Part shown: piece after piece, positions 8,277 to 15,448 of the stretch
Layout: each line of letters starts with the position of its first letter
Position numbering within the stretch: the first letter of the stretch is position 1
Origin: Haloferax massiliensis
Lineage (GTDB): Archaea > Halobacteriota > Halobacteria > Halobacteriales > Haloferacaceae
Length of the DNA: 64,000 nucleotides
Direction: 5' to 3'
Assembly (NCBI RefSeq): GCF_001368915.1
Contig: NZ_CSTE01000002.1
Span: 1,612,961 to 1,676,960 of the forward strand
The notes under the pieces: generated by a model
Told to the model about the DNA's origin: nothing
Databases searched by the model: none
What the model saw: only the letters and a program-made list of their open reading frames with translations
Translations under genes and position numbers: made by a program

Positions 8277-8546
8277 TCAGACGACTCGGTCTTCGACGTC
8301 GGGGTCGACGCCGGCCTCGACGAGGTCCTGCCGGACGCGCTCGCGGAGCGGGTCGGGGACCGTGTCGCGGCCGACGGGGACCGCGACTTCGCCGTCGCCT
8401 TTCACCTTCCAGTAGAGGACGCAGTCGGACGGTTCGTAGTACTCGATGCTGTAGGCGTCGTCCGCCCCGCGGTAGTGGACCCGCGCGGCGAACCCCTCGG
8501 CGCGCCAGCCTTCGAGTTCGGAGAGCGCCGCGACGTGTTCTGTCAT
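8277..8546 (-). CDS. Conserved hypothetical protein, 89 aa
   Basis: An 89-aa soluble acidic protein (MTEHVAALSELEGWRAEGF...). A predicted alpha/beta N-terminal part with Tyr and Trp residues (YSIEYYEPSDCVLYWKVK) is followed by a helical C-terminus. No characterised family is recognised. It lies 40 nt downstream of the DUF192 gene on the same strand, so the two may be co-transcribed. Codon use fits the neighbourhood. Confidence 0.65.
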   Translation of the reverse strand: MTEHVAALSELEGWRAEGFAARVHYRGADDAYSIEYYEPSDCVLYWKVKGDGEVAVPVGRDTVPDPLRERVRQDLVEAGVDPDVEDRVV

Positions 8547-8586
8547 GGTGGGGCCTACGGTCGCCGGCCCTTCGGGCGTTTCGCTT

Positions 8587-9084
8587 CTACTCGGCTTCGA
8601 CCCGGTCGCCCGCGGAGATGCCGGTCTCGTTCGTGTAGCCGTAGGGGAGTTCGAGGACGTACCTCCCGGTTCCGCGGTAGCGGGTGAGGTCGGACTCGCT
8701 CGTCCCCTCGGGGTCGAGTTCGGCGTGGTGGATGCGCGTGATGGTGCCGTTTTCGGCGACGAAGACGATATCGAGGGGGAAGTCCATGTCGCGCATCACG
8801 TAGGCGTAGGTGCCCGACGAGTCGTGGACGAACCACATCCCCTCGTTTTCGGCGAGCGATTCGGTGTCGCTCAGGCCGGTGAAGCGCTTGGCACGGGTGT
8901 CGGCGACGCGGGCGTCGACGGTCGCCAGCGTCTCGCCGGTCTCGTCGTCGACGACGGTGAGCGTGGTCCGTTCGTAGCCGTCGGTCGAGCCGGGGACGAC
9001 CGCCGGGTTGGTGAGGTACGCGACGCTCGCGACCGCGACGACGACGGCGACGACGAGCAGAGCGGTTCGCGCGCGAGAGGTCAT
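8587..9084 (-). CDS. DUF192 protein, membrane-anchored
   Basis: A 165-aa protein with one N-terminal transmembrane anchor (about residues 7-25) and an extracytoplasmic DUF192 domain (about 45-160). Family features are visible: DTRAKRFTGLSDTESLAENEGMWFVH and MRDMDFPLDIVFV. DUF192 proteins are small beta-barrel proteins of unknown function that often carry a signal or anchor. The start is the first ATG of the frame, directly before the anchor. It probably forms a transcription unit with the following 89-aa gene. Confidence 0.88.
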   Translation of the reverse strand: MTSRARTALLVVAVVVAVASVAYLTNPAVVPGSTDGYERTTLTVVDDETGETLATVDARVADTRAKRFTGLSDTESLAENEGMWFVHDSSGTYAYVMRDMDFPLDIVFVAENGTITRIHHAELDPEGTSESDLTRYRGTGRYVLELPYGYTNETGISAGDRVEAE

Positions 9085-9177
9085 TGCCGGACGTGACGGT
9101 CGCCGCGCGTCTAAGGGTTCCGGGGACCGGTCGAAACGAAAACCGTTATGAGCGCGAACCGGTTCGATTGAGGTGCA

Positions 9178-9251
9178 GGGCTCGTGGTCTAGTTGGTTAT
9201 GACGCGGCCTTTACAAGGCTGAGGTCGGTGGTTCGAATCCGCCCGAGCCCA
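9178..9251 (+). tRNA. tRNA-Val (anticodon TAC)
   Basis: Acceptor GGGCTCG/CGAGCCC with discriminator A; anticodon stem CGGCC/GGCTG around loop TTTACAA gives anticodon TAC (GUA codons); T-stem GGTGG/CCGCC encloses TTCGAAT. CCA is not encoded and no intron is present. An AT-containing box (aaccgttatgagc, about 9140-9152) upstream is the probable promoter. Two direct partial copies of its 3' end and one inverted T-arm copy follow. Confidence 0.96.
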
Positions 9252-9391
9252 CTAATTCTGTGTGAGCGACAGCGAACACGAATTAGTGAACCGAGGGCGA
9301 TTCGAACCAGGGAGCAACTCGTTGCGACCGAGGTTCGAATCCGCCCGAGCACCGACTGCTATACGAGCGACCGAGGTTTGAATCCGCCCGA
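9252..9391 (+). repeat. tRNA-Val-linked hairpin array
   Basis: The first hairpin starts at the base after the tRNA: CTAATTC (9252-9258) pairs with GAATTAG (9280-9286) and GTGT with ACAC, around core GAGCGACAGCGA. A second hairpin has an inverted T-arm copy GGGCGATTCGAACC (9295-9308), an inner GCAAC-TC-GTTGC stem, and a direct copy of the tRNA 3' end (9332-9350). A second, more diverged direct copy with GGTTTGAATCCGCCCGA lies at 9375-9391. Both direct copies are preceded by gcgaccga. Confidence 0.85.
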
Positions 9392-9397
9392 TGCCGC

Positions 9398-9601
9398 TCA
9401 CACACTTCGTTGCATCACCAAAAGAGACACCGGGACGCTGGCGGCGACGAGACCGAACGCGCCGCCGACGAGCGGTTCGACACCCAGCGACGGACCGAGT
9501 AGGTAGCCGCCGACGAATCCGAGCGGGTCGAAGACCAACGCGAGGATGATGAGCTGTACTGCGAAGTTCTTGGAGGTGAACCAGCGGGGGAGTAGCGACA
9601 C
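9398..9601 (-). CDS. Small membrane protein, 67 aa
   Basis: A 67-aa protein with two hydrophobic segments (about residues 14-33 and 43-62) separated by a Gly/Pro turn. It starts MSLLPRWFTSKNFAVQL with basic residues at the N-terminus. No family is recognised. It ends only a few bases before the last tRNA-Val 3'-end copy, facing it. A T-rich motif (ttaaat read on this strand, about 9630-9636) lies upstream at promoter distance, which supports transcription. Confidence 0.65.
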   Translation of the reverse strand: MSLLPRWFTSKNFAVQLIILALVFDPLGFVGGYLLGPSLGVEPLVGGAFGLVAASVPVSLLVMQRSV

Positions 9602-9706
9602 GGTTGTCGAAACGTGTCGCCAACCTGCTATTTAATTTCACGTGGTCGCGGTCGGAGCCACGAGGACGCGAACCCTTTTAGCCCACCACGAACCCACCAC
9701 CGAGTA

Positions 9707-10105
9707 GTGAACCCAATCGCGCGACTCCGCGAGAACCCGCGGCGGGCGGCCGTCGCCCTCGGGTACGCGTTCGTCGTCCTCGTGGCGTCGGTCGTTCCGA
9801 CGCCGCCGGGGAGCCTCACACCGATGGGTCCGCTCGGACTCGTCGGCCTCGACAAGTGGGTCCACGCGGCCGGGTACGCCGGCCTCGGATTCGGTTTCGC
9901 GGCCGCGACTCGCGCGAGGGGGCGCGAGGAAGTCGCGGCGGCCGTCGTCGCCGCCGGCGCGTTCGGAGCGGGCATCGAGGTCGTGCAGGCGGTGCTCCCG
10001 TATCGGTCGTTCGGCGTCGCCGACGCGGGGGCGAACCTCGTCGGCGCGGTCCTCGGCGGGGTCGTCTGGGTCGCGCTCGTTCGGGTCGCGGAGTCCCGGA
10101 GGTAG
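9707..10105 (+). CDS. VanZ-like membrane protein
   Basis: A 132-aa protein with about four transmembrane segments and the VanZ-family pattern (DKWVHAAGYAGLGF near the middle and a conserved ADAGANLVGAVLGG segment late). VanZ-like proteins are small integral membrane proteins of unclear role; the name comes from glycopeptide resistance, but no such role applies here. The GTG start (MNPIARLRENPRRAAVAL) is chosen because a ccctttta box lies about 27 nt upstream, as expected for a leaderless mRNA. The next gene begins 35 nt downstream on the same strand. Confidence 0.75.
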   Translation: MNPIARLRENPRRAAVALGYAFVVLVASVVPTPPGSLTPMGPLGLVGLDKWVHAAGYAGLGFGFAAATRARGREEVAAAVVAAGAFGAGIEVVQAVLPYRSFGVADAGANLVGAVLGGVVWVALVRVAESRR

Positions 10106-10140
10106 GGTTATCTCACCACCTCTCCAAGGGGGCACGAACG

Positions 10141-10818
10141 GTGAAGGAAATGGGCACGAGACGACTCATCCGGGCACTCGGTCTCGCGGGAATCGGCGTC
10201 GTCGGGGCGTACCTCCTTGCGGTTCGGCCGTGGCACAGGCGCTGGGGGACGACAGACGACGAGGCGACGGGCTGGCTCCCCGGCGACGACTTCGTCGGCG
10301 ACGCGGACGTCACCTCGACGCGGGCGATCACGATTACGGCCCCCGCGCGGGCGGTCTGGCCGTGGGTCGTCCAGTTGGGACAGGGCCGCGGCGGGTTCTA
10401 CAGCTACGAGCGACTGGAGAACCTGTTCGGTCTGCAGATTCACAACGCGGACCGAATCCTCCCGCAGCACCAGCGACTCGACGTGGGCGACGAGATACGA
10501 CTCGGCCCGCCGGGGTCGGGCGCGCCGTCGTTCCGGGTCGCCTTCGTGGACCCCGAGCGGAGCCTCGTGTTGAGCGCGCCGGGCTGGGAGACCGGAGAGA
10601 GCCCGGCGACGTGGACCTTCGCGTTGCACGAGGTTGCGCCCGGCGCGACGCGGCTGGTCGTCAGGTTCCGCGGGCGGTCGGAGACGCTCCGCGAGCGCGC
10701 GATGAACCGATTGGTCGTCGAGCCGGTCCAGTTCGCCATGGAGCGGAAGATGCTCAAGGGGATTCGTTCGCGGGCGGAGCGGGCGCGGGCGAGCCCGACG
10801 GGCGGCCGGCACCGCTGA
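10141..10818 (+). CDS. SRPBCC-family protein with N-terminal membrane anchor
   Basis: About 225 aa. A hydrophobic anchor (ALGLAGIGVVGAYLLAV) opens the protein. A START/polyketide-cyclase-like SRPBCC domain covers about residues 60-200, with ITITAPARAVWPWVVQLGQGRGGFYSY as the first strand-helix unit and VDPERSLVLSAPG later. Such domains bind hydrophobic ligands; the ligand is unknown. The GTG start is favoured because a TTAT box lies near 10108-10112; an ATG three codons later is an alternative. The upstream VanZ-like gene is close enough to share a transcript. Confidence 0.75.
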   Translation: MKEMGTRRLIRALGLAGIGVVGAYLLAVRPWHRRWGTTDDEATGWLPGDDFVGDADVTSTRAITITAPARAVWPWVVQLGQGRGGFYSYERLENLFGLQIHNADRILPQHQRLDVGDEIRLGPPGSGAPSFRVAFVDPERSLVLSAPGWETGESPATWTFALHEVAPGATRLVVRFRGRSETLRERAMNRLVVEPVQFAMERKMLKGIRSRAERARASPTGGRHR

Positions 10819-10879
10819 CCGGACGCCGACGGGCGATTCGAAAGCCTTTTTGATTCGGTCCGGCTTCGGAAGAGTGCGA

Positions 10880-10953
10880 GCCGCCTTAGCTCAGACTGGG
10901 AGAGCACTCGACTGAAGATCGAGCTGTCCCCGGTTCAAATCCGGGAGGCGGCA
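10880..10953 (+). tRNA. tRNA-Phe (anticodon GAA), copy 1
   Basis: Acceptor GCCGCCT/AGGCGGC, discriminator A; anticodon stem CTCGA/TCGAG around CTGAAGA (anticodon GAA); T-stem CCCGG/CCGGG around TTCAAAT. CCA is not encoded. A T-run (cctttttg, about 10847-10854) lies at promoter distance. It is identical over its full length to the copy at 12533, and the first 60 nt downstream of the two copies are also nearly identical. Confidence 0.97.
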
Positions 10954-11239
10954 TATTCTGAGATTCTGAGCGGGGCGAAGAATCGAAGAAACGACGCCGG
11001 ACTGATTTGAACCCAAGAAGTCGAACGGAGTGAGTCTTCTTTCGGTTCAAATCCGGGAGGCGGCATTTCTCTGTACCTGACCACCGAGCGAAGCGAGCGT
11101 GGCAGGTACTGTAACTGCCACCCGACCGAATTCTGAACCAGCGAGCAAATCGAAGATTTGCGAGCGAGGTTCAAATCCGGGAGGCGGCATTTTTCTGCGA
11201 ACTACCGAGGGAGCGGAGCGACCGAGAGTCACCCTCGGT
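10954..11239 (+). repeat. tRNA-Phe-linked array of five hairpins with two exact tRNA 3'-end copies
   Basis: In order: (1) GATTCT (10962-10967)/AGAATC (10979-10984) around GAGCGGGGCGA; (2) inverted T-arm GATTTGAACC (11004-11013), AAGAAG/CTTCTT inner stem, and a 23-nt exact copy of the tRNA 3' end (11043-11065); (3) GTACCTGACCAC (11073-11084) / GTGGCAGGTAC (11099-11109) around cgagcgaagcgagc; (4) a degenerate inverted T-arm (ttctgaacc), the hairpin GCAAATC-GAA-GATTTGC (11145-11161), and a 22-nt exact tRNA 3'-end copy (11168-11189); (5) ACCGAGGG (11204-11211) / CCCTCGGT (11232-11239) around agcggagcgaccg. This fills most of the 430-nt gap before cspA; nothing further is seen in 11240-11384 except the cspA promoter region. 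Confidence 0.88.
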
Positions 11240-11384
11240 CGGCGGCAATCGAATTCCGGGCGGCGCAATCGAACAAGACAGCATTCAGACGTTTCAACCC
11301 CGGAGAACCGAACACACGGCACCGCTGGACCCAGAGGCGTTCTTCAGAAGACTTATCCGCGTGAGGTCGCTTGATTCAAAGGCA

Positions 11385-11579
11385 ATGGCGAAAGGTAAGG
11401 TCGACTTCTTCAACGACACTGGCGGCTACGGTTTCATCTCTACTGACGACGCGGACGACGACGTGTTCTTCCACATGGAAGATGTTGGCGGTCCGGACCT
11501 CGAAGAGGGTCAGGAAGTGGAGTTCGACATCGAACAGGCCCCCAAGGGCCCGCGCGCGACCAACGTCACGCGCCTGTAA
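11385..11579 (+). CDS. cspA: Cold-shock protein (CSD family)
   Basis: A 64-aa single cold-shock domain, an OB-fold that binds single-stranded nucleic acid and acts as an RNA chaperone. RNP1 is present as GGYGFIS (residues 13-19) and RNP2 as DVFFH. The acidic composition is typical of haloarchaeal Csp. The start at MAKGKVDFF matches the family length exactly. A gacttatccgc box at about 11350-11360 is the likely promoter, giving a short or no leader. The gene sits between the two identical tRNA-Phe genes. Confidence 0.96.
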   Translation: MAKGKVDFFNDTGGYGFISTDDADDDVFFHMEDVGGPDLEEGQEVEFDIEQAPKGPRATNVTRL

Positions 11580-11757
11580 TTCGGTCTCCGAATTCAGAGA
11601 CAGACGAATCGATTTCTGAGAATTTTTTACACACCCTGAGCCGCGGGACCGCCCGGCGTCGGGCGTGCGGCGTCCGCGCGGCGCGCGGTAGCCACCGTTC
11701 CGACCCGCGACCCAGAAGGCTCTTATCCCTCGGTAGTTGTGCATCAAACGAACAACA

Positions 11758-12483
11758 ATGTCCGACGACGGGGAGCTGGAACCTCCCGCGGGGATAGACG
11801 ACTCCCACATCGGCGCGGGCGTCTTCGACGAGACGATGGGCCCGGGTTCGTCGTTCGCACACCTCTACCGGGGCGAGATACACCGGATGAAGTCGTGGCG
11901 GGAGCGGCTGGACCGGACCAGCAACTGGGCGATTACGCTGATGGCCGGGATTCTGACGTGGTCGTTTTCCGCACAAACGCACCCGCACTACATCATCCTC
12001 CTCGGGGTGGTGACGCTGAGCATCTTCCTCTGTATCGAGGCGCGGCGCTTCCGCGCGTACGACATCTGGCGCTCGCGGGTTCGGATGTTTCAGCAGAACG
12101 TCTGGGCGTACGCGCTCGACCCGGACGGCGGCGTCCTCGACGAGGACTGGCGGAAGAAACTCGGCGAGGACTACCGCACGCCGAACATGAAGATACCCTT
12201 CGAGGAGGCGCTGGCCCACCGGCTCCGCCGGGTGTACCTGCCGCTTTTCCTCGTGATGCTCGTCGCGTGGGTCATCCAGCTTACGACGTACACGGAGGGC
12301 GCGACGCTCGTCGGGAGCGCCGGCATCGGCGGCATCCCCGGCAACATCATCGTCGCGTTCGTCGCCGGGTTCTACGCGACCCTGCTCGGCATCTCGTTCC
12401 GCCCGCGCGAGTGGCACGTCAACGGCGAACTCATCCCGAGCGACGTGACGGGGTGGGAGGAGTCGGAGTACGGCGGGTCGTAG
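11758..12483 (+). CDS. DUF2270 membrane protein
   Basis: A 241-aa protein with the DUF2270 signature (FAHLYRGEIHRMKSWRERLD, about residues 34-53) followed by transmembrane segments at about 58-75, 80-95 and, later, two more around 160-180 and 195-215. DUF2270 occurs in cyanobacteria and archaea and has no known function. The start at ATG (MSDDGELEPPAG) is preferred over an upstream in-frame ATG because a cttatccc box lies 35-40 nt ahead. It is bracketed with cspA by the two tRNA-Phe copies. Confidence 0.85.
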   Translation: MSDDGELEPPAGIDDSHIGAGVFDETMGPGSSFAHLYRGEIHRMKSWRERLDRTSNWAITLMAGILTWSFSAQTHPHYIILLGVVTLSIFLCIEARRFRAYDIWRSRVRMFQQNVWAYALDPDGGVLDEDWRKKLGEDYRTPNMKIPFEEALAHRLRRVYLPLFLVMLVAWVIQLTTYTEGATLVGSAGIGGIPGNIIVAFVAGFYATLLGISFRPREWHVNGELIPSDVTGWEESEYGGS

Positions 12484-12532
12484 CGCCGCAATTCGAAATG
12501 GTTTTTTCGCTCCTGTGCGTCTGTCGAATCGC

Positions 12533-12606
12533 GCCGCCTTAGCTCAGACTGGGAGAGCACTCGACTGAAGATCGAGCTGTCCCCGGTTCAAATCCGGGAG
12601 GCGGCA
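12533..12606 (+). tRNA. tRNA-Phe (anticodon GAA), copy 2
   Basis: This tRNA is base-for-base the same as the copy at 10880. A T-run (ggttttttcg, about 12500-12509) precedes it at promoter distance, and the motif attcgaaa lies just ahead of the T-run at both copies. That suggests the promoter was duplicated together with the tRNA. CCA is not encoded. Confidence 0.97.
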
Positions 12607-12714
12607 TATTCTACGATTCTGAGCGGAGCGAAGAATCGAAGAAACGACGCCGGACTGATTTGAACCAGCGAGTAACTCTCCGAGTCGCGAGTGAGGTTCA
12701 AATCCGGGAGGCGG
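12607..12714 (+). repeat. tRNA-Phe copy-2 hairpin array
   Basis: CGATTCT (12614-12620) pairs with AGAATCG (12632-12638) around core GAGCGGAGCGA. It is followed by an inverted T-arm GATTTGAACC (12657-12666), an inner ACTC-tcc-GAGT stem, and a direct 20-nt copy of the tRNA 3' end (12695-12714). The first 60 nt match the array behind copy 1 with only a few changes, but the spacer of the T-arm hairpin is unrelated to that of copy 1. Confidence 0.87.
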
Positions 12715-12752
12715 TCCCATGTTAAGACCGAGAGCGACAGCTGAATCCTCGC

Positions 12753-13571
12753 CTACGCCCGCGCCTCGCCGAGCCACGCGGGTTCGTCGACGGTCGTCGA
12801 GCCGACGCCCGTGAGTGAGTACTCCCACGACCCGCTCACTTCGGTCCCGTCGTCCATCCGCCCCGAGAACGCCCACGATTCGTGGCGCGAGAGGCCGTCT
12901 CCGTCGACGAGGACGACGTACTCGAAGCTCGTGACCTCCAGCGTGCCGGGTTCGCCCTGCGCCGCGGCCGACCCGGCGAGAATCAGCGCCTCGTTGGCGG
13001 CCGACAGCTCGTAGCGTTCGACGGACGCGCCGTCGAACGTCTCGGTGCCGGCGAACGTGAGGTCGTCGTCAGCGCCGTACGCGCGGGCCTGCGAGAGCGC
13101 GATGGCGGTGGCGAGGACCTCCGTCGACCCCTCGTAGGAGGTGTAGGTGGCCTCGTCGCCGTCGCCGACCCGGACGTACGTCACGCCGTCAGCGACGAAC
13201 TGCTCGACGGCCCCCGAGTCGGGTTGGCCGTCGGTCGTCGACGTCGTGCGGGTGTGCGACCGTTCGGTTTCGAGGTCGGCGGCGAACTCGCGGGTGACCG
13301 CGGTCTCGACGCCGTCCGCGTCGACGCCGGTGTACGACCAACTGACGGTGAAGCTCCCGGCGTCGCGGAGGAGGCGCTCGGGGTCGTTCAACTCGAAGTC
13401 GTCGCCGTCGGTGGACCCGTCGACAGCCGAGCCGCCGGTGGATTCGCCGGTGTCGTCGATACCGTCGGTGTCGTCGGTCTGGGCGGCCGGTGCGACGTCA
13501 GCGCCGCCGGCACATCCGGCGAGGAGCACGAGAACTGCGACAATCAGGACGGGAACACGGTTGGAGTACAC
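12753..13571 (-). CDS. Haloarchaeal lipoprotein (DUF7537-like)
   Basis: A 272-aa exported protein. It has an N-terminal hydrophobic signal and lipobox (LLAGC, Cys20), an Asp/Thr/Gly/Ser-rich linker (about residues 21-60), and a beta-rich domain beginning near LLRDAGSFTVSWSY. The domain resembles LolA/LppX-like folds in the alternation of long strands, but no ligand-binding residues can be named. Only one arginine precedes the hydrophobic core, so Sec export is more likely than Tat. It is convergent with the tRNA-Phe array. Confidence 0.78.
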   Translation of the reverse strand: MYSNRVPVLIVAVLVLLAGCAGGADVAPAAQTDDTDGIDDTGESTGGSAVDGSTDGDDFELNDPERLLRDAGSFTVSWSYTGVDADGVETAVTREFAADLETERSHTRTTSTTDGQPDSGAVEQFVADGVTYVRVGDGDEATYTSYEGSTEVLATAIALSQARAYGADDDLTFAGTETFDGASVERYELSAANEALILAGSAAAQGEPGTLEVTSFEYVVLVDGDGLSRHESWAFSGRMDDGTEVSGSWEYSLTGVGSTTVDEPAWLGEARA

Positions 13572-13657
13572 GGCGACCGTACGACGAGTAGAATCTTAAG
13601 TAGGCACAGCGAATCGCGTCGGTTCGGCGCTGTCGGCGACGAACGCGAGCGCGCACC

Positions 13658-14050
13658 TCAGGCCGTCACCGACGCCGACTCGGTCACGTCGCGGTGCGAG
13701 ACCCGAACCTCGACGCCCGACGGGGTGACCGAGACGGTCACGTCGTCGACGGTGCGTTCGTATTCGGCCGTGTGGGTGCCGGACCGCGAGATGCGCAGGC
13801 GCTTCGAGAGGAGGCCGGCGTCCGCGAGCGGGTCGAGTTTTCGGTAGGTCGTCGAAAGCGGGAGGTCGCACGCCTCCGAGAGTTCGCTCGCCGAGCGGGC
13901 GACGCCGTCGGTCGCGTCGAGGATGCACCGGCAGTCGTCGTCTTCGAGAAGCGAGAACAGCGCGTCGACCTCGGCGTGGTCGTCGACGACGCGGGGTTCG
14001 GACGACGCGGTTGCAGAGCGGAAATCGAACGGGAGCGAAGCCTGACTCAT
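13658..14050 (-). CDS. Winged-helix transcription regulator, paralogue A
   Basis: A 130-aa protein with an ArsR/winged-helix domain at about residues 30-85: DALFSLLEDDDCRCILDAT, then SASELSEACDLPLSTTYRKLDPL as helix-turn-helix and a wing. A C-terminal beta-rich part (about 90-128) may bind a ligand or dimerise. It is clearly paralogous to the regulator at 15970-16368, with the same order and the shared SxxYRKLD...LLxxRLRI core. The start lies after a short extension without similarity. It follows the HTH-10 gene on the same strand with 91 nt between them. Confidence 0.85.
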   Translation of the reverse strand: MSQASLPFDFRSATASSEPRVVDDHAEVDALFSLLEDDDCRCILDATDGVARSASELSEACDLPLSTTYRKLDPLADAGLLSKRLRISRSGTHTAEYERTVDDVTVSVTPSGVEVRVSHRDVTESASVTA

Positions 14051-14141
14051 ACTTCTGTAGAATCGGCGAACGGGGACCAACGGACAGCCCCGATAGCGTG
14101 GGACGTTTATATACTCCCGGCGGGCGGGGACGCGGCGGCCG

Positions 14142-14789
14142 CTAGCCCTCTTCGAGAATATCGCCGAGCAGTTTCGTCAGGGCGGCGGCGAGGTGTTCCG
14201 AGAACGTCGACTGGTTGATGCCGAGTTCCGCGGCGACCTCGGTCGCGTTGGCTCCGCGCGGGCGCTCGAAGTAACCCATCCCGTAGGCGGTCTGGAGGAC
14301 TTCGAGCTGGCGGGTGGTGAGCTTCCCGCGGTCGACGAAGACGCTGTCGCCGGGGGCGTCGCCGGTCGGCGAGCGCACGAGGCGTTTGATGTCGAGCCCG
14401 GAAAAGCGGTCGCGAAGCTCGCCGATGACGGCCTGTAGCTGTTCGTAGTCGGCGGCGTGGAAGACGAGCGTCAGGCTGCCGCGCTGGGCGAAGTAGCGGT
14501 CGACCGGACAGCCGAACTCGCCGAGGCACTCGCAGGGACAGCCGGCGCTCCCGTCGTGGGTGTAGCGGTAGAGATGCTTCGACCCGTAGGAGAAGATGGG
14601 TTCGAGCGCGGACGCCTCCGGCGGGTCGTCGGCCTCGACGACGAACTCCGAGACGCTGACGTCGCCGGGGGTCGAGACGACGCTGGTCGAGACGGAATCG
14701 ACGACGGAGTCCGTCGAGTGAGCGACCGAGGCGACGGGGCAGACCGACGGCGAGGCGAACTCGACCGTGGCGCGAATACCGGCTGGCAT
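14142..14789 (-). CDS. Bat-type HTH-10 transcription regulator with Cys-rich sensor
   Basis: A 215-aa regulator of the bacterio-opsin-activator family. The C-terminal HTH-10 domain is at about residues 155-210 (LTTRQLEVLQTAYGMGYFERP, then EVAAELGINQSTFSEHLAAAL). The N-terminal half resembles the Bat-associated sensor domain and holds a Cys cluster (GCPCECLGEFGCPVD) that could bind metal or sense redox state. Such proteins control stress, light or anaerobic genes in haloarchaea; the target here is unknown. Its neighbours on the same strand are an FMN-binding protein upstream and a winged-helix regulator downstream. Confidence 0.88.
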   Translation of the reverse strand: MPAGIRATVEFASPSVCPVASVAHSTDSVVDSVSTSVVSTPGDVSVSEFVVEADDPPEASALEPIFSYGSKHLYRYTHDGSAGCPCECLGEFGCPVDRYFAQRGSLTLVFHAADYEQLQAVIGELRDRFSGLDIKRLVRSPTGDAPGDSVFVDRGKLTTRQLEVLQTAYGMGYFERPRGANATEVAAELGINQSTFSEHLAAALTKLLGDILEEG

Positions 14790-14876
14790 CGTGTTACGCG
14801 CGGGCGATTTGGGGGTCGCCGCGGGACGAGGGGACCGCCGCGACGAGGGCCGTCCCGGATGCGACGACAGCGGGCA

Positions 14877-15338
14877 TTACTGTTCGGGCTCCGCGCCGTC
14901 CAGTTCGACGGCTCGGCCGCTCAGCGTCTCGGGGTCGAGTTCGAACAGTTGGATGTCGAGGTCGCGCTTCGTCTCGCCCCAGATTTCGAACAGCGGGCGC
15001 TTGGCCTTGCCGTACTGGACGATTCGTTCGACGGTCAGCTCGTCGGGGTCGACGCGTTCGAGCGTCCCCTCGGCGATGATGCTCCGATAGCTCCCGTCGT
15101 TCGACTCGTGGACGACGAGTCGCGCCCGCGGCGACGACGTGAGGAACTGCCGCTTTTCGCTTTCGGGCGTGGAGACGAGTCGGAGATAGAACCGACCGCT
15201 CTCGCCGTCGTAGCCGTAGGAGATGGGTATCGCGTATGGTTCGTCCGCCTTCGCGAGCGAGAGGACGCCCGTCTCGTGACGAGCGAGAACCCCGTGTATC
15301 TCGTCGGGCGAGAGTTCGGTCTGTTGGTCCAGAGACAT
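14877..15338 (-). CDS. Pyridoxamine 5'-phosphate oxidase-family FMN-binding protein, paralogue A
   Basis: A 153-aa flavin-binding split-barrel protein. Family features: an N-terminal helix, then HETGVLSLAKADEPYAIPISYGYDGESG (about residues 20-47) and RARLVVHES later. Members bind FMN or F420 and reduce small molecules, or act as stress proteins; the substrate is unknown. It resembles the protein at 17380-17835 in order and motif (GVLSLA...Y.IP.S.GYD). It lies 87 nt upstream of the HTH-10 regulator on the same strand. Confidence 0.88.
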   Translation of the reverse strand: MSLDQQTELSPDEIHGVLARHETGVLSLAKADEPYAIPISYGYDGESGRFYLRLVSTPESEKRQFLTSSPRARLVVHESNDGSYRSIIAEGTLERVDPDELTVERIVQYGKAKRPLFEIWGETKRDLDIQLFELDPETLSGRAVELDGAEPEQ

Positions 15339-15448
15339 CGGTTCGTACCACCAAACTCGTGGCCGACGTAATTACTGTTACTTCTCGGCGGTGCCCGAGA
15401 GAGCCCAGTCTGGCGAAACCGGGGGGCTCGGCCGCGGCCGAGGGGCGC

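Noticed and set aside
11168..11189. Additional tRNA-Phe gene or tRNA pseudogene
   Set aside because: Only the T-arm and 3' acceptor strand are present; there is no D-arm or anticodon arm, so it is a partial copy within a hairpin.
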